Origin: Xanthomarina maritima
GTDB taxonomy: Bacteria > Bacteroidota > Bacteroidia > Flavobacteriales > Flavobacteriaceae
Direction: 5' to 3'
Length of the DNA: 64,000 bases
Assembly (NCBI RefSeq): GCF_008084905.1
Contig: NZ_VSFC01000002.1
Coordinates: 95,912-159,911, forward strand
Shown: piece after piece, positions 7,128-18,831 of the stretch
Layout: the number at the start of each line of letters is the position of its first letter
Numbering within the stretch: the first letter of the stretch is position 1
Made by a program: the position numbers and the translations under genes
The notes under the pieces: model-generated
What the model was told of the DNA's origin: nothing
The model's database searches: none
Seen by the model: only the letters and a program-made list of their open reading frames with translations

Positions 7128-9878
7128 ATGAAATCAATCCTTTCACTTTTATTGTTGTTTTACTGTGGATTAACATTTTCACAAACAACAATTTCAGGAA
7201 TAGTTACAGATGAGAATAGTCAACCAATTCCTGGAGCAAACGTCATTATAGTAGGAACATCGAGTGGTACAGTTACCGATTTCGATGGAAACTACTTCTT
7301 AACTGTTAGTCAAGAGCCACCTTTTACATTACAAGCAAGCAATATTGGGTTTAGTACAGAATCTCAAGACGTAACAGCTAATAACCAAGAAATAAACTTT
7401 ATTCTAAAAGAAGGAACTTCATTAGATGAAGTTGTAATTTCTGCTTCTAGAACTCCAGAAAGAATTTTCGAATCACCTGTAACTGTTGAAAGATTTGGTC
7501 TTAAAGAAATTAAAAATACCGCTTCTGCAGATTTTTATAATGGATTAGAAAACTTAAAAGGTGTAGACATCAACACAAACAGTTTAACATTTAATTCTAT
7601 TAACACTAGAGGTTTTGCCACTTTTGCTAATACGCGTTTTATGCAGTTAGTAGATGGTATGGACAACTCTACACCAGCCTTAAACTTCCCTATAGGAAAT
7701 TTAGTTGGTATGATAGAGACAGATGTTCAAAGTGTGGAGTTACTTCCAGGTGCTGCCTCTGCTTTATATGGTGCAAATGCCTTTAACGGAATTCTTTTCA
7801 TGAGAAGTAAAAATCCATTTGATGTACAAGGAATCAGTGGTTATTATAAACAAGGAATTACCTCCCAAGATGCTGCTGGTGATAACACTTATAGAGATTT
7901 AGGAATAAGAATTGCGCATAAGTTTAGCGATAAATTTGCTGCTAAAGTGAACTTTGGTTGGTTAAAAGGAACTGACTGGGTTGCTAACAATTATCAAGGA
8001 AAACCAGGTACTGGAAATACTAGAGCAAGCTTAAATTACGATGGATATAACATCTATGGAGATGAAGTATCAGCTAATATAAGAGCAGCTTCTGGTGGAT
8101 TAGGAATAATACCAGATGTTGTAGTAAGTAGAACTGGATATGAAGAGTCTGATTTAACAGATTACAATGCTGAAAGTGTAAAAGCAGATTGGGGACTTTA
8201 CTATCGTCCTTGGGCAAACGATTTTGAAATTGCCTATGTTGGTAAGGTTGGTACAGGTTCTACCATTTATCAGGGCTCTAATAGATATAGTATTGATGGA
8301 TTTTTCCAACAACAACATAAAATTGAATTAAGAAATGACAATTTTTTTGTTAGAGGTTATGTTGTAGCTGATAAAGCAGGAGATTCTTACGATATGACAG
8401 TAACTGGTATTCAAATAAATAGAGCTTGGAAAAGTGATGAAGCTTGGTTTGGAGATTATATAAATGCCTTTGCTGGTGCTACTTTAGGAGGAGCAACTGA
8501 AGACGAATCCCATGCAATAGCTAGAGCTACAGCTGAAACTGGACGTTTTGAACCTGGTTCATCCCAATTTAATGAAGCTTTTAATAGAAGTATTAATGAC
8601 CCAGAATTAGCTACTGGTTCTAAATTTCAAGATGAATCTAAATATTATCATGGAGATGCTAATTATAACTTTAGTCACCTTTGGGATGTTGCCGAAGTTC
8701 AAGCTGGTGGTTCATTTAGACAATATGATTTAAATTCGTCTGGAACAATCTATACAGATTACGATGGTTCTATTCCTTATTCTGAATATGGAATCTATGC
8801 ACAAATTCAAAAACAATTTGACTTAAACGAAAGTTTAGAGTTAAAACTTACAGGTTCTGCTCGTTATGATAAATCCGAATTTTTTGATGGCTTTGTTTCA
8901 CCTAGAATTTCTGCTGGTTTAACTGTAAACCAACACCATAATATTAGAGCCTCATTCCAAACAGGATTTAGAAACCCAACGACTCAGGATTTATTTATTG
9001 GTTTAGATGCTGGTCCTTATGTCCTTCTTGGTAGTGCTGCAGATAATTTAGATAGATATTCTGATGATTATCCTGTTAGTGCTGCTGGTCAAATTGGTTT
9101 AGGGCAACCAGCTTCAATTACTCAAACAGGTGCAGCTGCATATACAAATTCTTACTCTCGCTCTTCTGTTGAAAATTTTGCAAATTCTACAAATCCAGCA
9201 GATTTAGAAATTGGAAATCCTGATTTAGTTAAACCTGAACAAGTAACATCATTCGAGGTTGGTTATAGAGGCAAATTAGATATCATTACAGTAGATTTAA
9301 GCGTGTATTACAATAAATATCAAGACTTTATTTCTAACGAGTATGTAATTGCTCCTTTATATGGTACAGTTGGAGACAACTCATTATCACTTGCAGCACT
9401 TGCTAATGATGATTACCAAGTGTATCAAACATATACAAATTCACCAGCAGATGTAAAATCTTATGGTGGTTCTATAGGTGTTGCACTTAAAGTGTTTGGT
9501 GATTTCGATTTAGATGGAAGCTATACCTATGCTAAACAAGATTTTGATCAAGCTGCTTATCCAGATTTCAGAACAAGTTTTAATACTCCAGAACATAAAG
9601 TTAAAGCTTCATTTGGCCATACTGAAGTAGTTAAAAATTTAGGTTTTAATGTGGCTTGGAAATGGAGTGATTCTTATTATTGGGAAGCTACTTTTGGAGA
9701 TGGAGACATTCCTTCTTACCACACTTTAGATGCTCAAGTTAACTATAGAGTTCCTAAAATTAAATCTACTTTTAAATTAGGTGCTTCAAATGCTTTAGGA
9801 CAAGAATACTACACTGCTATTGGTACTGGAAGTATTGGTTCTATTTATTATGCATCATGGACAATTAATAACTTATAA
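7128..9878 (+). CDS. TonB-dependent outer-membrane receptor with carboxypeptidase-regulatory-like domain
   Basis: The 916-residue protein has a signal peptide (about 1-19, ending TFSQ) and a CarboxypepD_reg-like beta-sandwich (about 22-105, ISGIVTDENSQPIPGANV). A plug domain follows (about 115-230, with VVISASRTPERI and QSVELLPGAASALYGANAF) and then a 22-strand-type barrel. It imports a ligand across the outer membrane using TonB energy. There is no SusD partner; instead an SGNH/GDSL lipoprotein follows after 4 bases, a pairing seen elsewhere in Flavobacteriia. The substrate is therefore probably lipid- or ester-related, but this is inference. Inverted repeats upstream may regulate it. Confidence 0.9.
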   Translation: MKSILSLLLLFYCGLTFSQTTISGIVTDENSQPIPGANVIIVGTSSGTVTDFDGNYFLTVSQEPPFTLQASNIGFSTESQDVTANNQEINFILKEGTSLDEVVISASRTPERIFESPVTVERFGLKEIKNTASADFYNGLENLKGVDINTNSLTFNSINTRGFATFANTRFMQLVDGMDNSTPALNFPIGNLVGMIETDVQSVELLPGAASALYGANAFNGILFMRSKNPFDVQGISGYYKQGITSQDAAGDNTYRDLGIRIAHKFSDKFAAKVNFGWLKGTDWVANNYQGKPGTGNTRASLNYDGYNIYGDEVSANIRAASGGLGIIPDVVVSRTGYEESDLTDYNAESVKADWGLYYRPWANDFEIAYVGKVGTGSTIYQGSNRYSIDGFFQQQHKIELRNDNFFVRGYVVADKAGDSYDMTVTGIQINRAWKSDEAWFGDYINAFAGATLGGATEDESHAIARATAETGRFEPGSSQFNEAFNRSINDPELATGSKFQDESKYYHGDANYNFSHLWDVAEVQAGGSFRQYDLNSSGTIYTDYDGSIPYSEYGIYAQIQKQFDLNESLELKLTGSARYDKSEFFDGFVSPRISAGLTVNQHHNIRASFQTGFRNPTTQDLFIGLDAGPYVLLGSAADNLDRYSDDYPVSAAGQIGLGQPASITQTGAAAYTNSYSRSSVENFANSTNPADLEIGNPDLVKPEQVTSFEVGYRGKLDIITVDLSVYYNKYQDFISNEYVIAPLYGTVGDNSLSLAALANDDYQVYQTYTNSPADVKSYGGSIGVALKVFGDFDLDGSYTYAKQDFDQAAYPDFRTSFNTPEHKVKASFGHTEVVKNLGFNVAWKWSDSYYWEATFGDGDIPSYHTLDAQVNYRVPKIKSTFKLGASNALGQEYYTAIGTGSIGSIYYASWTINNL

Positions 9879-9882
9879 TAAC

Positions 9883-11412
9883 ATGAAACAAATTATTATG
9901 AAAACAAAATATATATGGTTACTTGCTGTTCTTTTAAGTTTTGCAGCTTGTAATAACGATGATGATTCATCTTCAACAACAGAAACCTTACCTCCATTAA
10001 CTGCTGGAGATGCAGATTTTTCTAATTACGTAGCTGTTGGAGCATCTTTTACTGCTGGTTTTTCAGACAATGCCTTATTTATTGCTACACAAGAAAATTC
10101 TTTTCCAAATATTTTATCGCAAAAATTTGACATGTTAGGTGGTGGAAGTTTTACACAACCACTTATGAATGATAATATAGGTGGACTACTATTTAATGGG
10201 ATGCAAATGCCTGATGGTAGTTATGCACCAAGATTATATTTTAATGGCTCAGGACCTGCTGGTTTACCAGCAACTCCAACAACTGAAGCAACTACTGTAT
10301 TGGGTGGTACTTTTAATAACATGGGTGTTCCTGGAGCAAAAAGTTTTCATTTAGGTGTTGAAGGATATGGATTTGCAAACCCTTATTTTGGGCGTATGGC
10401 ATCTAACCCAATGGCCAGTGTAATGGTAGATGCAGTAGCTCAAAACCCAACATTTTTCACTTTATCTGAAATAGGTGGAAACGACGTATTATCTTATGCA
10501 ACTTCTGGTGGAACTGGTGTTGACCAAACAGGTAATTATAATCCAGCTACCTATGGAGTTAATGATATTACAGACCCGATAGTATTTGCTACTGCATTTA
10601 ATGCTGCAGTTGATGCCTTAGTGCTAAATGGTGCTAAAGGAGTTGTAACAAATGTTCCTTACATTACTAGTTTACCTCATTTTACAACTGTTACATATAA
10701 TCCTATTCCTTTAGATGCTGGGACTGCTGCTGTAGTAAATGGTGCTTATGCTGCTTATAATGGTGGAATTGTTCAAGCATTTGCCTATTTAGTTGGGATT
10801 GGAGCAATCTCTCAAGAAGATGCTGATGCAGAAATTGCACAAAGAACTATTATGTTTGAAGCATCTGAAACGAATGCTGCTGTAATTTTGGATGAAGATT
10901 TAACAGATTTAACTGGAATCAATCCACAATTAGTAAGCATGAGACAAGCAACTGCTGATGATTTAATTGTATTACCTGCAATGAATTTTATAGGAACAGA
11001 AGCTGTGCCTGGAAACCCACTTACAGTTAATGGGGTAGCAATTCCTTTAGCAGACAAATGGGTGTTAACCCCAGAAGAACAACAGGCTATAAGAATAGCT
11101 ACAGATGCATATAATGCAACTATAGAATCTGTTGCTACAGCAAATGGATTGGCTTTAGTTGATTTTAAAGGAATCTTACAACAAGCATCTACTACTGGTA
11201 TTGAATCTGGAAATTATATATTAAATACTGTTCTAGTTAGGGGTGGTTTAGTTAGTTTAGATGGTATCCATCTTACTTCTAGAGGTTATTCAGTTATGGC
11301 TAACGAGATGATGAGAGCAATTGATGCCACTTATGGTTCTAACTTTGAAGCTTCGGGTAATTTTGTAGATTGTGGGGAATATCCAACAAATTACAGTCCT
11401 ACACTTCAATAA
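9883..11412 (+). CDS. SGNH/GDSL hydrolase-like lipoprotein
   Basis: The 509-residue lipoprotein has a signal peptide with lipobox LSFAAC (Cys23) and an Asn/Asp/Ser-rich linker. It carries SGNH blocks: block I VGASFTAG with the catalytic Ser near residue 55, block III EIGGNDV with Asn near 200, and block V DGIHLT with Asp and His near 460-463. Such enzymes are esterases or lipases on the cell surface. I chose ATG 9883; ATG 9898 is also possible, and longer upstream frames run back into the receptor gene. The 4-base gap indicates one operon with the receptor. A strong terminator closes the unit. Confidence 0.82.
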   Translation: MKQIIMKTKYIWLLAVLLSFAACNNDDDSSSTTETLPPLTAGDADFSNYVAVGASFTAGFSDNALFIATQENSFPNILSQKFDMLGGGSFTQPLMNDNIGGLLFNGMQMPDGSYAPRLYFNGSGPAGLPATPTTEATTVLGGTFNNMGVPGAKSFHLGVEGYGFANPYFGRMASNPMASVMVDAVAQNPTFFTLSEIGGNDVLSYATSGGTGVDQTGNYNPATYGVNDITDPIVFATAFNAAVDALVLNGAKGVVTNVPYITSLPHFTTVTYNPIPLDAGTAAVVNGAYAAYNGGIVQAFAYLVGIGAISQEDADAEIAQRTIMFEASETNAAVILDEDLTDLTGINPQLVSMRQATADDLIVLPAMNFIGTEAVPGNPLTVNGVAIPLADKWVLTPEEQQAIRIATDAYNATIESVATANGLALVDFKGILQQASTTGIESGNYILNTVLVRGGLVSLDGIHLTSRGYSVMANEMMRAIDATYGSNFEASGNFVDCGEYPTNYSPTLQ

Positions 11413-11435
11413 TATAGATTAAAATACAATTATTC

Positions 11436-11474
11436 AACGCCTTCTTCCAACACTTTGGAAGAAGGCGTTTTTTA
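11436..11474 (+). terminator. Rho-independent terminator after the SGNH lipoprotein gene
   Basis: A 15-base-pair stem (11436-11450 with 11455-11469) with a CACT loop is followed by a T run. Confidence 0.9.
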
Positions 11475-11522
11475 TGAATAAAAAAGGCGAAAAAATAGCT
11501 ATTATTTTTAAATTAAAACTCA

Positions 11523-11530
11523 TATATTTG
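11523..11530 (+). promoter_or_regulatory. -7 box TATATTTG of atpD
   Basis: TATATTTG followed by GCAGC matches the Bacteroidota TAnnTTTG box. It lies 63 bases before the atpD start and just after the preceding terminator. The -33 TTG element is not obvious. Confidence 0.55.
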
Positions 11531-11578
11531 CAGCGCGAAAAACTAGGTGTTTTTCTTAATAAAAAATTTAGCAAATAA

Positions 11579-13102
<1,524 letters not shown>

Positions 13103-13138
13103 TTCAATTAATAATTATCAATTGACAATTATCAAATT

Positions 13139-13432
13139 ATGTATTTAGAAATTGTATCACCAGAAGCAACCCTATTTAGTTCAGAAGTAGATTCTGTAGT
13201 TGTGCCTGGAGTTAATGGTGAGTTTGAAATGTTAAAAGATCACGCTCCTATTGTATCTCTTTTAAAAGAAGGAACTGTAAAAATTCATACTCATACTCAA
13301 AGTCATTTAGTATTTGATGAATTACATGCAGAAGTTATTCCTCATAATGACGACGATAAAATCTTAACTCTAAAGATTAAATCTGGTACAATTGAAATGA
13401 AAGATAATAAAGTAATTGTACTAGCTGACTAA
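13139..13432 (+). CDS. atpC: F1F0 ATP synthase subunit epsilon (short form)
   Basis: The 97-residue protein matches the N-terminal beta-sandwich of subunit epsilon (MYLEIVSPEATLFSSEVDS and VVPGVNGEFEMLKDHAP). It ends where the C-terminal helical hairpin would begin. In other bacteria that helical domain inhibits ATP hydrolysis, so this short form probably lacks that brake. Short epsilon subunits are usual in Bacteroidota, so this is not a truncation event. It follows atpD by 36 bases and is followed by a terminator. Confidence 0.93.
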   Translation: MYLEIVSPEATLFSSEVDSVVVPGVNGEFEMLKDHAPIVSLLKEGTVKIHTHTQSHLVFDELHAEVIPHNDDDKILTLKIKSGTIEMKDNKVIVLAD

Positions 13433-13461
13433 ACAGTTAATACTCTACATATTAAATAATT

Positions 13462-13495
13462 ATAAACTCTGCAATTTGCAGAGTTTATTTTTTTA
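13462..13495 (+). terminator. Terminator after atpC
   Basis: The inverted repeat AAACTCTGC / GCAGAGTTT with a short AATTT-type loop is followed by a T-rich run. Confidence 0.85.
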
Positions 13496-13531
13496 TATCA
13501 TATTTGTTTTATTCTAACCAAATCAAAATCT

Positions 13532-16500
13532 ATGAAAAATAAACTACTTGCTTTAATATTATTACTTTCCTTTTGCTCTTTTTCTCAAGAAAATTGGCAA
13601 AACATGATGTTTGATAGAAATGCTAATTTCAATGACATAAAAAAGGATTTTCAAAAATATTATCAAAAAAATGTTATTAATACCAATAAAATTCCAAAAG
13701 GAAGAGGAATTAAACAATTTAAAAGATGGGAGTACTATTGGGAAAACAGAGTAGATGAAAATGGAAATTTTCCAAGTGAAGGTCATGTTTTAAATGAAAT
13801 AACACGTTATAAAAATTCACAATCAAATACTTTAAATAGAGGTTATTCAACAAATTCTGGGAATTGGGAACTAGTAGGGCCAATAGTTTTACCAGATAAT
13901 GGAACTGGACAATTAAATGGAAATGGTCGAGTAAGTTGTATTGCATTTCACCCAACAGAATCAAATACAATATTCGTTGGTGCACCTTCTGGAGGATTCT
14001 GGAAATCCACAGATGGAGGAATTACTTGGGAAGAATTCTCTAATGGTCTTGTTCGTTTAGGTATTTCTAGCATTGTAATTCATCCAACAAATCCTGATAT
14101 TATATATCTTGGAACTGGAGATAAAGATGGTGGAGATGCTCCAGGTTATGGTGTTTACAAAAGTACAGATGGAGGACTTACCTGGACTAGTAGTAATACT
14201 GGAATGGGAAATAGAACAGTTTATGAAATTCTTATGAATCCTTCTAATTCAGATATTCTAGTTGCTTCAACAAATGGTTCTCGAATTTATAAAAGTATAG
14301 ATGCTGGTTTAAATTGGACATTTACTTCTACTAGTTCTTCAATGAAAGATATTGCATTTAAACCTGGTGATTCTAATACTATTTATGCATCTGGAACTAC
14401 TGTTGATATCTCAACAAATGGAGGGGTTTCATTCTCTCAAGTTACGAATGGTGTACCCAATAATGCGCAAAGAATTGCTTTAGCTGTATCACCTAATCAA
14501 TCAAATTGGGTTTACTTAATTGCAGGGAATGGTAATGGTTTAATGGGAGTATATCGTTCTATAGATAGTGGTGTAAGTTATTCAACTAGGACAGCTACTC
14601 CAAATATTTTAGGTTATGAAACAGATGGTTCTGACTCTAACAGCCAGGCTTGGTACGATTTAGTTATCGCTGCCGATCCAACAAATGCTAATATTATTTA
14701 TACAGGAGGAATTAATATATGGAAATCTGTAGATGGTGGAGCTAATATGACAATAAGTTCTTATTGGGTAGGTCCTAGTGGACCAACAGATGGTGTCCAT
14801 GCTGATCAACATGTATTAGAATTTTCACCTTACACTAACGAAATATATAGTGGAAATGATGGTGGAATATATTATTCGTCAGATAATGGTATTATCTGGA
14901 ATGACATTAGTAGTGGTTTAGCAATTGCTCAAGTGTATAAAATTGGTGTATCTCAAATGACAGAAGGTACAGTAATTAATGGATACCAAGATAATGGGAC
15001 AGCTATAAATAGAGGTTCTATTTTCAGTACTGAAATAGGTGGAGATGGTATGGAATGTATTATAGATCCTACAGATGATGCTTTTATGTATGGAGCATTA
15101 TATTATGGTGATATTCGACGTTCAACAAATGGAGGGTTATCATTTTCTACCATTGCTGAAGATGGCGTAAATGGTATAAACGAAACTGGTGCTTGGGTAA
15201 CTCCATATAAACTAGATCCAAACAATTCTGCTAGAATGTTTGCTGGATATGACAATGTTTGGCGTTCAGACGATGTTAAATCTCCTGCAACAAACGCAAT
15301 AGTTTGGACACGAATTTCAAATTTTGGAGGCACTTCAAATATGGTCGATTTAGCCATTGCTCCTTCTAATAGTAATGTCATGTACGTTTCAAGAAATGGA
15401 ACTAATAAATTCTATTTTTCAAACAATGCTTTATCAGCAACACCAACATGGACAAACTTAACTGCAAACTTGCCTTCAAATTCTGAAGCAAAAGATATTG
15501 AGATTGATCCTACAGACGAAAATCATTTATTTATTGCCTTAGGAAATAACATTTACGAATCTATAGACGCTGGAAATAGCTGGACAGATGTATCAGGAAC
15601 TTTACCAAATATTTCATTAAATACGATTGTTATTGATGCTTCAAGTCCTATTGAAGCTATGTATGTAGGAATGGATGTTGGTGTTTATTATAAAGATAAC
15701 ACCCTTTCAGATTGGACTCCTTTTTATACTGGCTTATCAAATTTAGAGATTACAGAGTTAGAAATTCATTCAAATACTACAGATTGTAATAGCAAGTTAT
15801 ATGCTGCTACGTATGGACAAGGACTTTGGATAAGTGATTTAAAAGATCCTGGAAATGTAGCTCCAACAGCATGTTTTAATATAAGCTCTATAGAAGGATG
15901 TGTTGACTCAGATTTTATATTAACGGATAATTCAGATTACAACCCAACATCTTGGAATTGGAGTATTACTCCAGAAACTTATAATTTTATAAATGCTACA
16001 TCAGCAACTTCACAAAACCCTGAAGTATCTTTTACAGATTCAGGAACATATACTGTTGAATTAACAGCTACAAATGTCAATGGTTCAAACACAACTACAA
16101 AAGTAGATTATATTAATATATATCCTGGAGCTGGAGCTACAAGTTTTAATATAGATTTTGAAGCTGAAGCCTTATGTGGAACTGCATCAGATTGTGAAAC
16201 AACTTCTTGTACATTGTCTTCAAACTTCTGGACTAATTTATCAAACGGAAATGAGGATAATATTGATTGGAGAGTAGATGAAGGAGGCACTCCCTCTATT
16301 GGTACTGGTCCAACTGTTGATTATAATCCTGGAACTTCTATTGGTAATTATGCCTATTTAGAAGCATCTAGTTGTTTTGGTCAAACTGGAATCTTAGAAA
16401 GCTCTTGTATGATAATTGATCAGATTTATGATTTAACATTTGCCTACTATATGTTAGGAGAAAATATGGGTAGTTTACATCTAGACGCTTTTGTAGATGG

Positions 16501-16936
16501 AATTTGGCAAGAAGATATTATTACAGCTATTTCAGGAGAACAAGGAAATCAATGGCTTATTGCAACTGCAGATTTAACACCATATAATGGAAAAACCATT
16601 AAATTACGTTTTAGAGGAATTACTGGTTCTGGTTTTGAATCTGATATTGCTTTAGATGATATCCAGTTAATATCTGATCCCCTCTCCATAATAGAGAATC
16701 AAGAAAGTACAAATGGTATCACTATTCAAGGTAATGAATATATAGAAGTCCATTCTAAAAAAGAATCTATTAAAAGCATTGTTGTTTATGATATTTTAGG
16801 AAGACAATTATTCGAAGAAGACAATATTAATAACAATACATTTAATATCAAGTCTATTAAGAAATCGAATGCTATATTAATAATGAAAATTACTTTAAAT
16901 AATAATTCTATTGAGAATAGAAAGATTTTATTTTAA
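13532..16936 (+). CDS. T9SS-exported Asp-box propeller protein with PKD and MAM-like domains
   Basis: The 1134-residue secreted protein starts with a signal peptide (about 1-19, ending FSQ). Residues about 115-760 carry some nine Asp-box motifs of the STDGGITW / SIDAGNSW type, typical of sialidase/VPS10-like beta-propellers. A PKD domain follows (about 775-865, with SFTDSGTYTVELTATN), then a cysteine-containing MAM-like jelly roll (about 875-1050). The last 75 residues (about 1060-1134, with VVYDILGRQLF) are a T9SS type A sorting domain. It is probably exported by the type IX system and either surface-bound or released. No catalytic residues can be assigned; it may bind or degrade a polymer. 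It is transcribed alone. Confidence 0.82.
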   Translation: MKNKLLALILLLSFCSFSQENWQNMMFDRNANFNDIKKDFQKYYQKNVINTNKIPKGRGIKQFKRWEYYWENRVDENGNFPSEGHVLNEITRYKNSQSNTLNRGYSTNSGNWELVGPIVLPDNGTGQLNGNGRVSCIAFHPTESNTIFVGAPSGGFWKSTDGGITWEEFSNGLVRLGISSIVIHPTNPDIIYLGTGDKDGGDAPGYGVYKSTDGGLTWTSSNTGMGNRTVYEILMNPSNSDILVASTNGSRIYKSIDAGLNWTFTSTSSSMKDIAFKPGDSNTIYASGTTVDISTNGGVSFSQVTNGVPNNAQRIALAVSPNQSNWVYLIAGNGNGLMGVYRSIDSGVSYSTRTATPNILGYETDGSDSNSQAWYDLVIAADPTNANIIYTGGINIWKSVDGGANMTISSYWVGPSGPTDGVHADQHVLEFSPYTNEIYSGNDGGIYYSSDNGIIWNDISSGLAIAQVYKIGVSQMTEGTVINGYQDNGTAINRGSIFSTEIGGDGMECIIDPTDDAFMYGALYYGDIRRSTNGGLSFSTIAEDGVNGINETGAWVTPYKLDPNNSARMFAGYDNVWRSDDVKSPATNAIVWTRISNFGGTSNMVDLAIAPSNSNVMYVSRNGTNKFYFSNNALSATPTWTNLTANLPSNSEAKDIEIDPTDENHLFIALGNNIYESIDAGNSWTDVSGTLPNISLNTIVIDASSPIEAMYVGMDVGVYYKDNTLSDWTPFYTGLSNLEITELEIHSNTTDCNSKLYAATYGQGLWISDLKDPGNVAPTACFNISSIEGCVDSDFILTDNSDYNPTSWNWSITPETYNFINATSATSQNPEVSFTDSGTYTVELTATNVNGSNTTTKVDYINIYPGAGATSFNIDFEAEALCGTASDCETTSCTLSSNFWTNLSNGNEDNIDWRVDEGGTPSIGTGPTVDYNPGTSIGNYAYLEASSCFGQTGILESSCMIIDQIYDLTFAYYMLGENMGSLHLDAFVDGIWQEDIITAISGEQGNQWLIATADLTPYNGKTIKLRFRGITGSGFESDIALDDIQLISDPLSIIENQESTNGITIQGNEYIEVHSKKESIKSIVVYDILGRQLFEEDNINNNTFNIKSIKKSNAILIMKITLNNNSIENRKILF

Positions 16937-16956
16937 TGGAAGAATTTAATCTAAAC

Positions 16957-16988
16957 AAAAAAGCCATACAAAAAGTATGGCTTTTTTT
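16957..16988. terminator. Bidirectional terminator between convergent genes
   Basis: The stem AAAAGCCATAC / GTATGGCTTTT is flanked by A on the left and T on the right, so it can stop both the T9SS gene and the symporter gene. Confidence 0.88.
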
Positions 16989-18798
16989 ATAAGACATTTA
17001 CTTTAATCTTTTTCCAGAGTTTTATAAGTAAAAATCCAAAAATTATAGCAGATCCAGTTAATAAAAATGCATTTATGTATTCGCCATAAATAAAATAACC
17101 TGTTGCAAACATCGCACTATAGATTAGAGCACAACCAACCAGCATTGCTAAAATTCCAGAAGGCACAGACCATCCTTCTTTGTTATTTACCAATTCAATA
17201 TTTTCCTCTCTAGCTTCCGAAACAATTTTTTGCCAACCTGGACCACCTGGTTGTATCTTTTTATAGAACTTCTGTAAAACCAATTTGCTTTCAGCTTGAG
17301 TTAAAAACGTTACAGATACCCAAACAATAGTCGTAAATAATACAATTATTGGAAATTTTGCCCAAGACGGTAAAAGTCCATCCGTTCCAAAAAAGTAAGT
17401 TCCTAATTCAGTAAAATTTAATAGTATTGAAACTATTCCGGAAACAAACATGGCTGATATTTCACTCCAAGCATTAATACGCCACCAAAACCAACGCAAA
17501 ATAAAAATCAAGCCTGTTCCAGCTCCAAACATTAAGATAATATCAAATAGCTGTAAAGCATTTGTAAGGACTAAAGCTAATAAAGCACTACAAACCATTA
17601 AAACTACAGTAGCCATTCTTCCTACTGCAACTAACTGCTTTTCTGATGCATTTCTGTTGATCTGTTGATTGTAGAAATCGTTTACTATATAAGATGCTCC
17701 CCAATTTAAATGTGTGGAAATGGTACTCATATAAGCAGCTACTAGTGAAGCCAAAACCAATCCCAGCAAACCACTTGGTAATTTAGTCAACATAGCTGAA
17801 TATGCTAAATCATGGCCTAATTTATCTTCTGCCACTAAAGGAAAAGCTTCATGAATACTTGCTATATCTGGAAAAACAACTAACGAAGCTAAAGCCACTA
17901 TAATCCATGGCCATGGACGTAAGGCATAATGCATGATGTTAAAAAAGAACGTTGCGCCTATGGCATGATTTTCGTTTTTTGCTGCCAACATACGTTGCGC
18001 TATATAACCTCCACCTCCAGGCTCTGCTCCAGGATACCACGAACTCCACCATTGTACAGCCAATGGAATAATCAATAAAGTAATAAGCGCTTCGGTATTG
18101 CTGAAATCTGGTAAAATGTTTAGTTTATCTACTACGTTTTCATGTTGAAGTAATGCGTCTAATCCACCTACTTCTGGCAAGCCTACTAAGTAATAAGCAG
18201 CACCTAAAGCTCCAGCCATAGCTGTAAAAAACAAAATAAAGTCTGTATAAACAACACCTTTAAAACCTCCTAAAGCACTAAATATAACAGTTATAGTTCC
18301 TGCATAAATAACCGTTTCCCATGGCTGTAAGCCTAACATAATGGCGCCAATTTTTATTGCAGCTAATGTAACAGCAGACATAGCAAGAATGTTAAATATA
18401 ATCCCTAAATAAATGGCACGAAAACCCCTTAAAAAACGTGCAGGAGCTCCACCATAACGCAATTCATAGAATTCTATATCTGTATTAACATTAGATTTTC
18501 GCCATAACTTAGCATACACAAAAACGGTTAAAAGTCCTGTCAACAAAAAAGCCCACCAAACCCAGTTTCCTGATACACCATTGGTTCTTACAATGTCTGT
18601 TACCAAGTTAGGTGTATCAGTAGAAAAAGTAGTTGCTACCATAGAAACGCCTAATAACCACCAAGGCATATTTCTTCCAGAAAGAAAATATTCGGCTGCA
18701 CTTTTCCCAGATTGTTTAGAAACGTAAACACCTATAAATAGTGTTATAGCAAAAAATACAATAATTAAAATAACATCAAGCGAAGATAATTCTACCAT
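16987..18798 (-). CDS. Sodium:solute symporter family transporter
   Basis: The 603-residue inner-membrane protein has about 14 hydrophobic helices and belongs to the SSS family, which imports sugars, sialic acid or other solutes with Na+. The N-terminal block SAAEYFLSGRNMPWWLLG, followed by SMVATTFSTDTP (TM2, sodium-site region), is typical. The segment YPGAEPGGGGYIAQRM near the middle resembles long SSS members of Bacteroidota. The substrate cannot be read. It lies 33 bases beyond umuD but is probably a separate function, and it ends in a shared terminator. Confidence 0.9.
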   Translation of the reverse strand: MVELSSLDVILIIVFFAITLFIGVYVSKQSGKSAAEYFLSGRNMPWWLLGVSMVATTFSTDTPNLVTDIVRTNGVSGNWVWWAFLLTGLLTVFVYAKLWRKSNVNTDIEFYELRYGGAPARFLRGFRAIYLGIIFNILAMSAVTLAAIKIGAIMLGLQPWETVIYAGTITVIFSALGGFKGVVYTDFILFFTAMAGALGAAYYLVGLPEVGGLDALLQHENVVDKLNILPDFSNTEALITLLIIPLAVQWWSSWYPGAEPGGGGYIAQRMLAAKNENHAIGATFFFNIMHYALRPWPWIIVALASLVVFPDIASIHEAFPLVAEDKLGHDLAYSAMLTKLPSGLLGLVLASLVAAYMSTISTHLNWGASYIVNDFYNQQINRNASEKQLVAVGRMATVVLMVCSALLALVLTNALQLFDIILMFGAGTGLIFILRWFWWRINAWSEISAMFVSGIVSILLNFTELGTYFFGTDGLLPSWAKFPIIVLFTTIVWVSVTFLTQAESKLVLQKFYKKIQPGGPGWQKIVSEAREENIELVNNKEGWSVPSGILAMLVGCALIYSAMFATGYFIYGEYINAFLLTGSAIIFGFLLIKLWKKIKVNVL

Positions 18799-18831
18799 AA
18801 GTTTGTAGTGTTTCCTTTTTAGATTTCTAAG

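Noticed and set aside
13562-13985. Minus-strand open frames inside the Asp-box T9SS gene
   Set aside because: They overlap a long, domain-rich plus-strand gene and show low-complexity translations.
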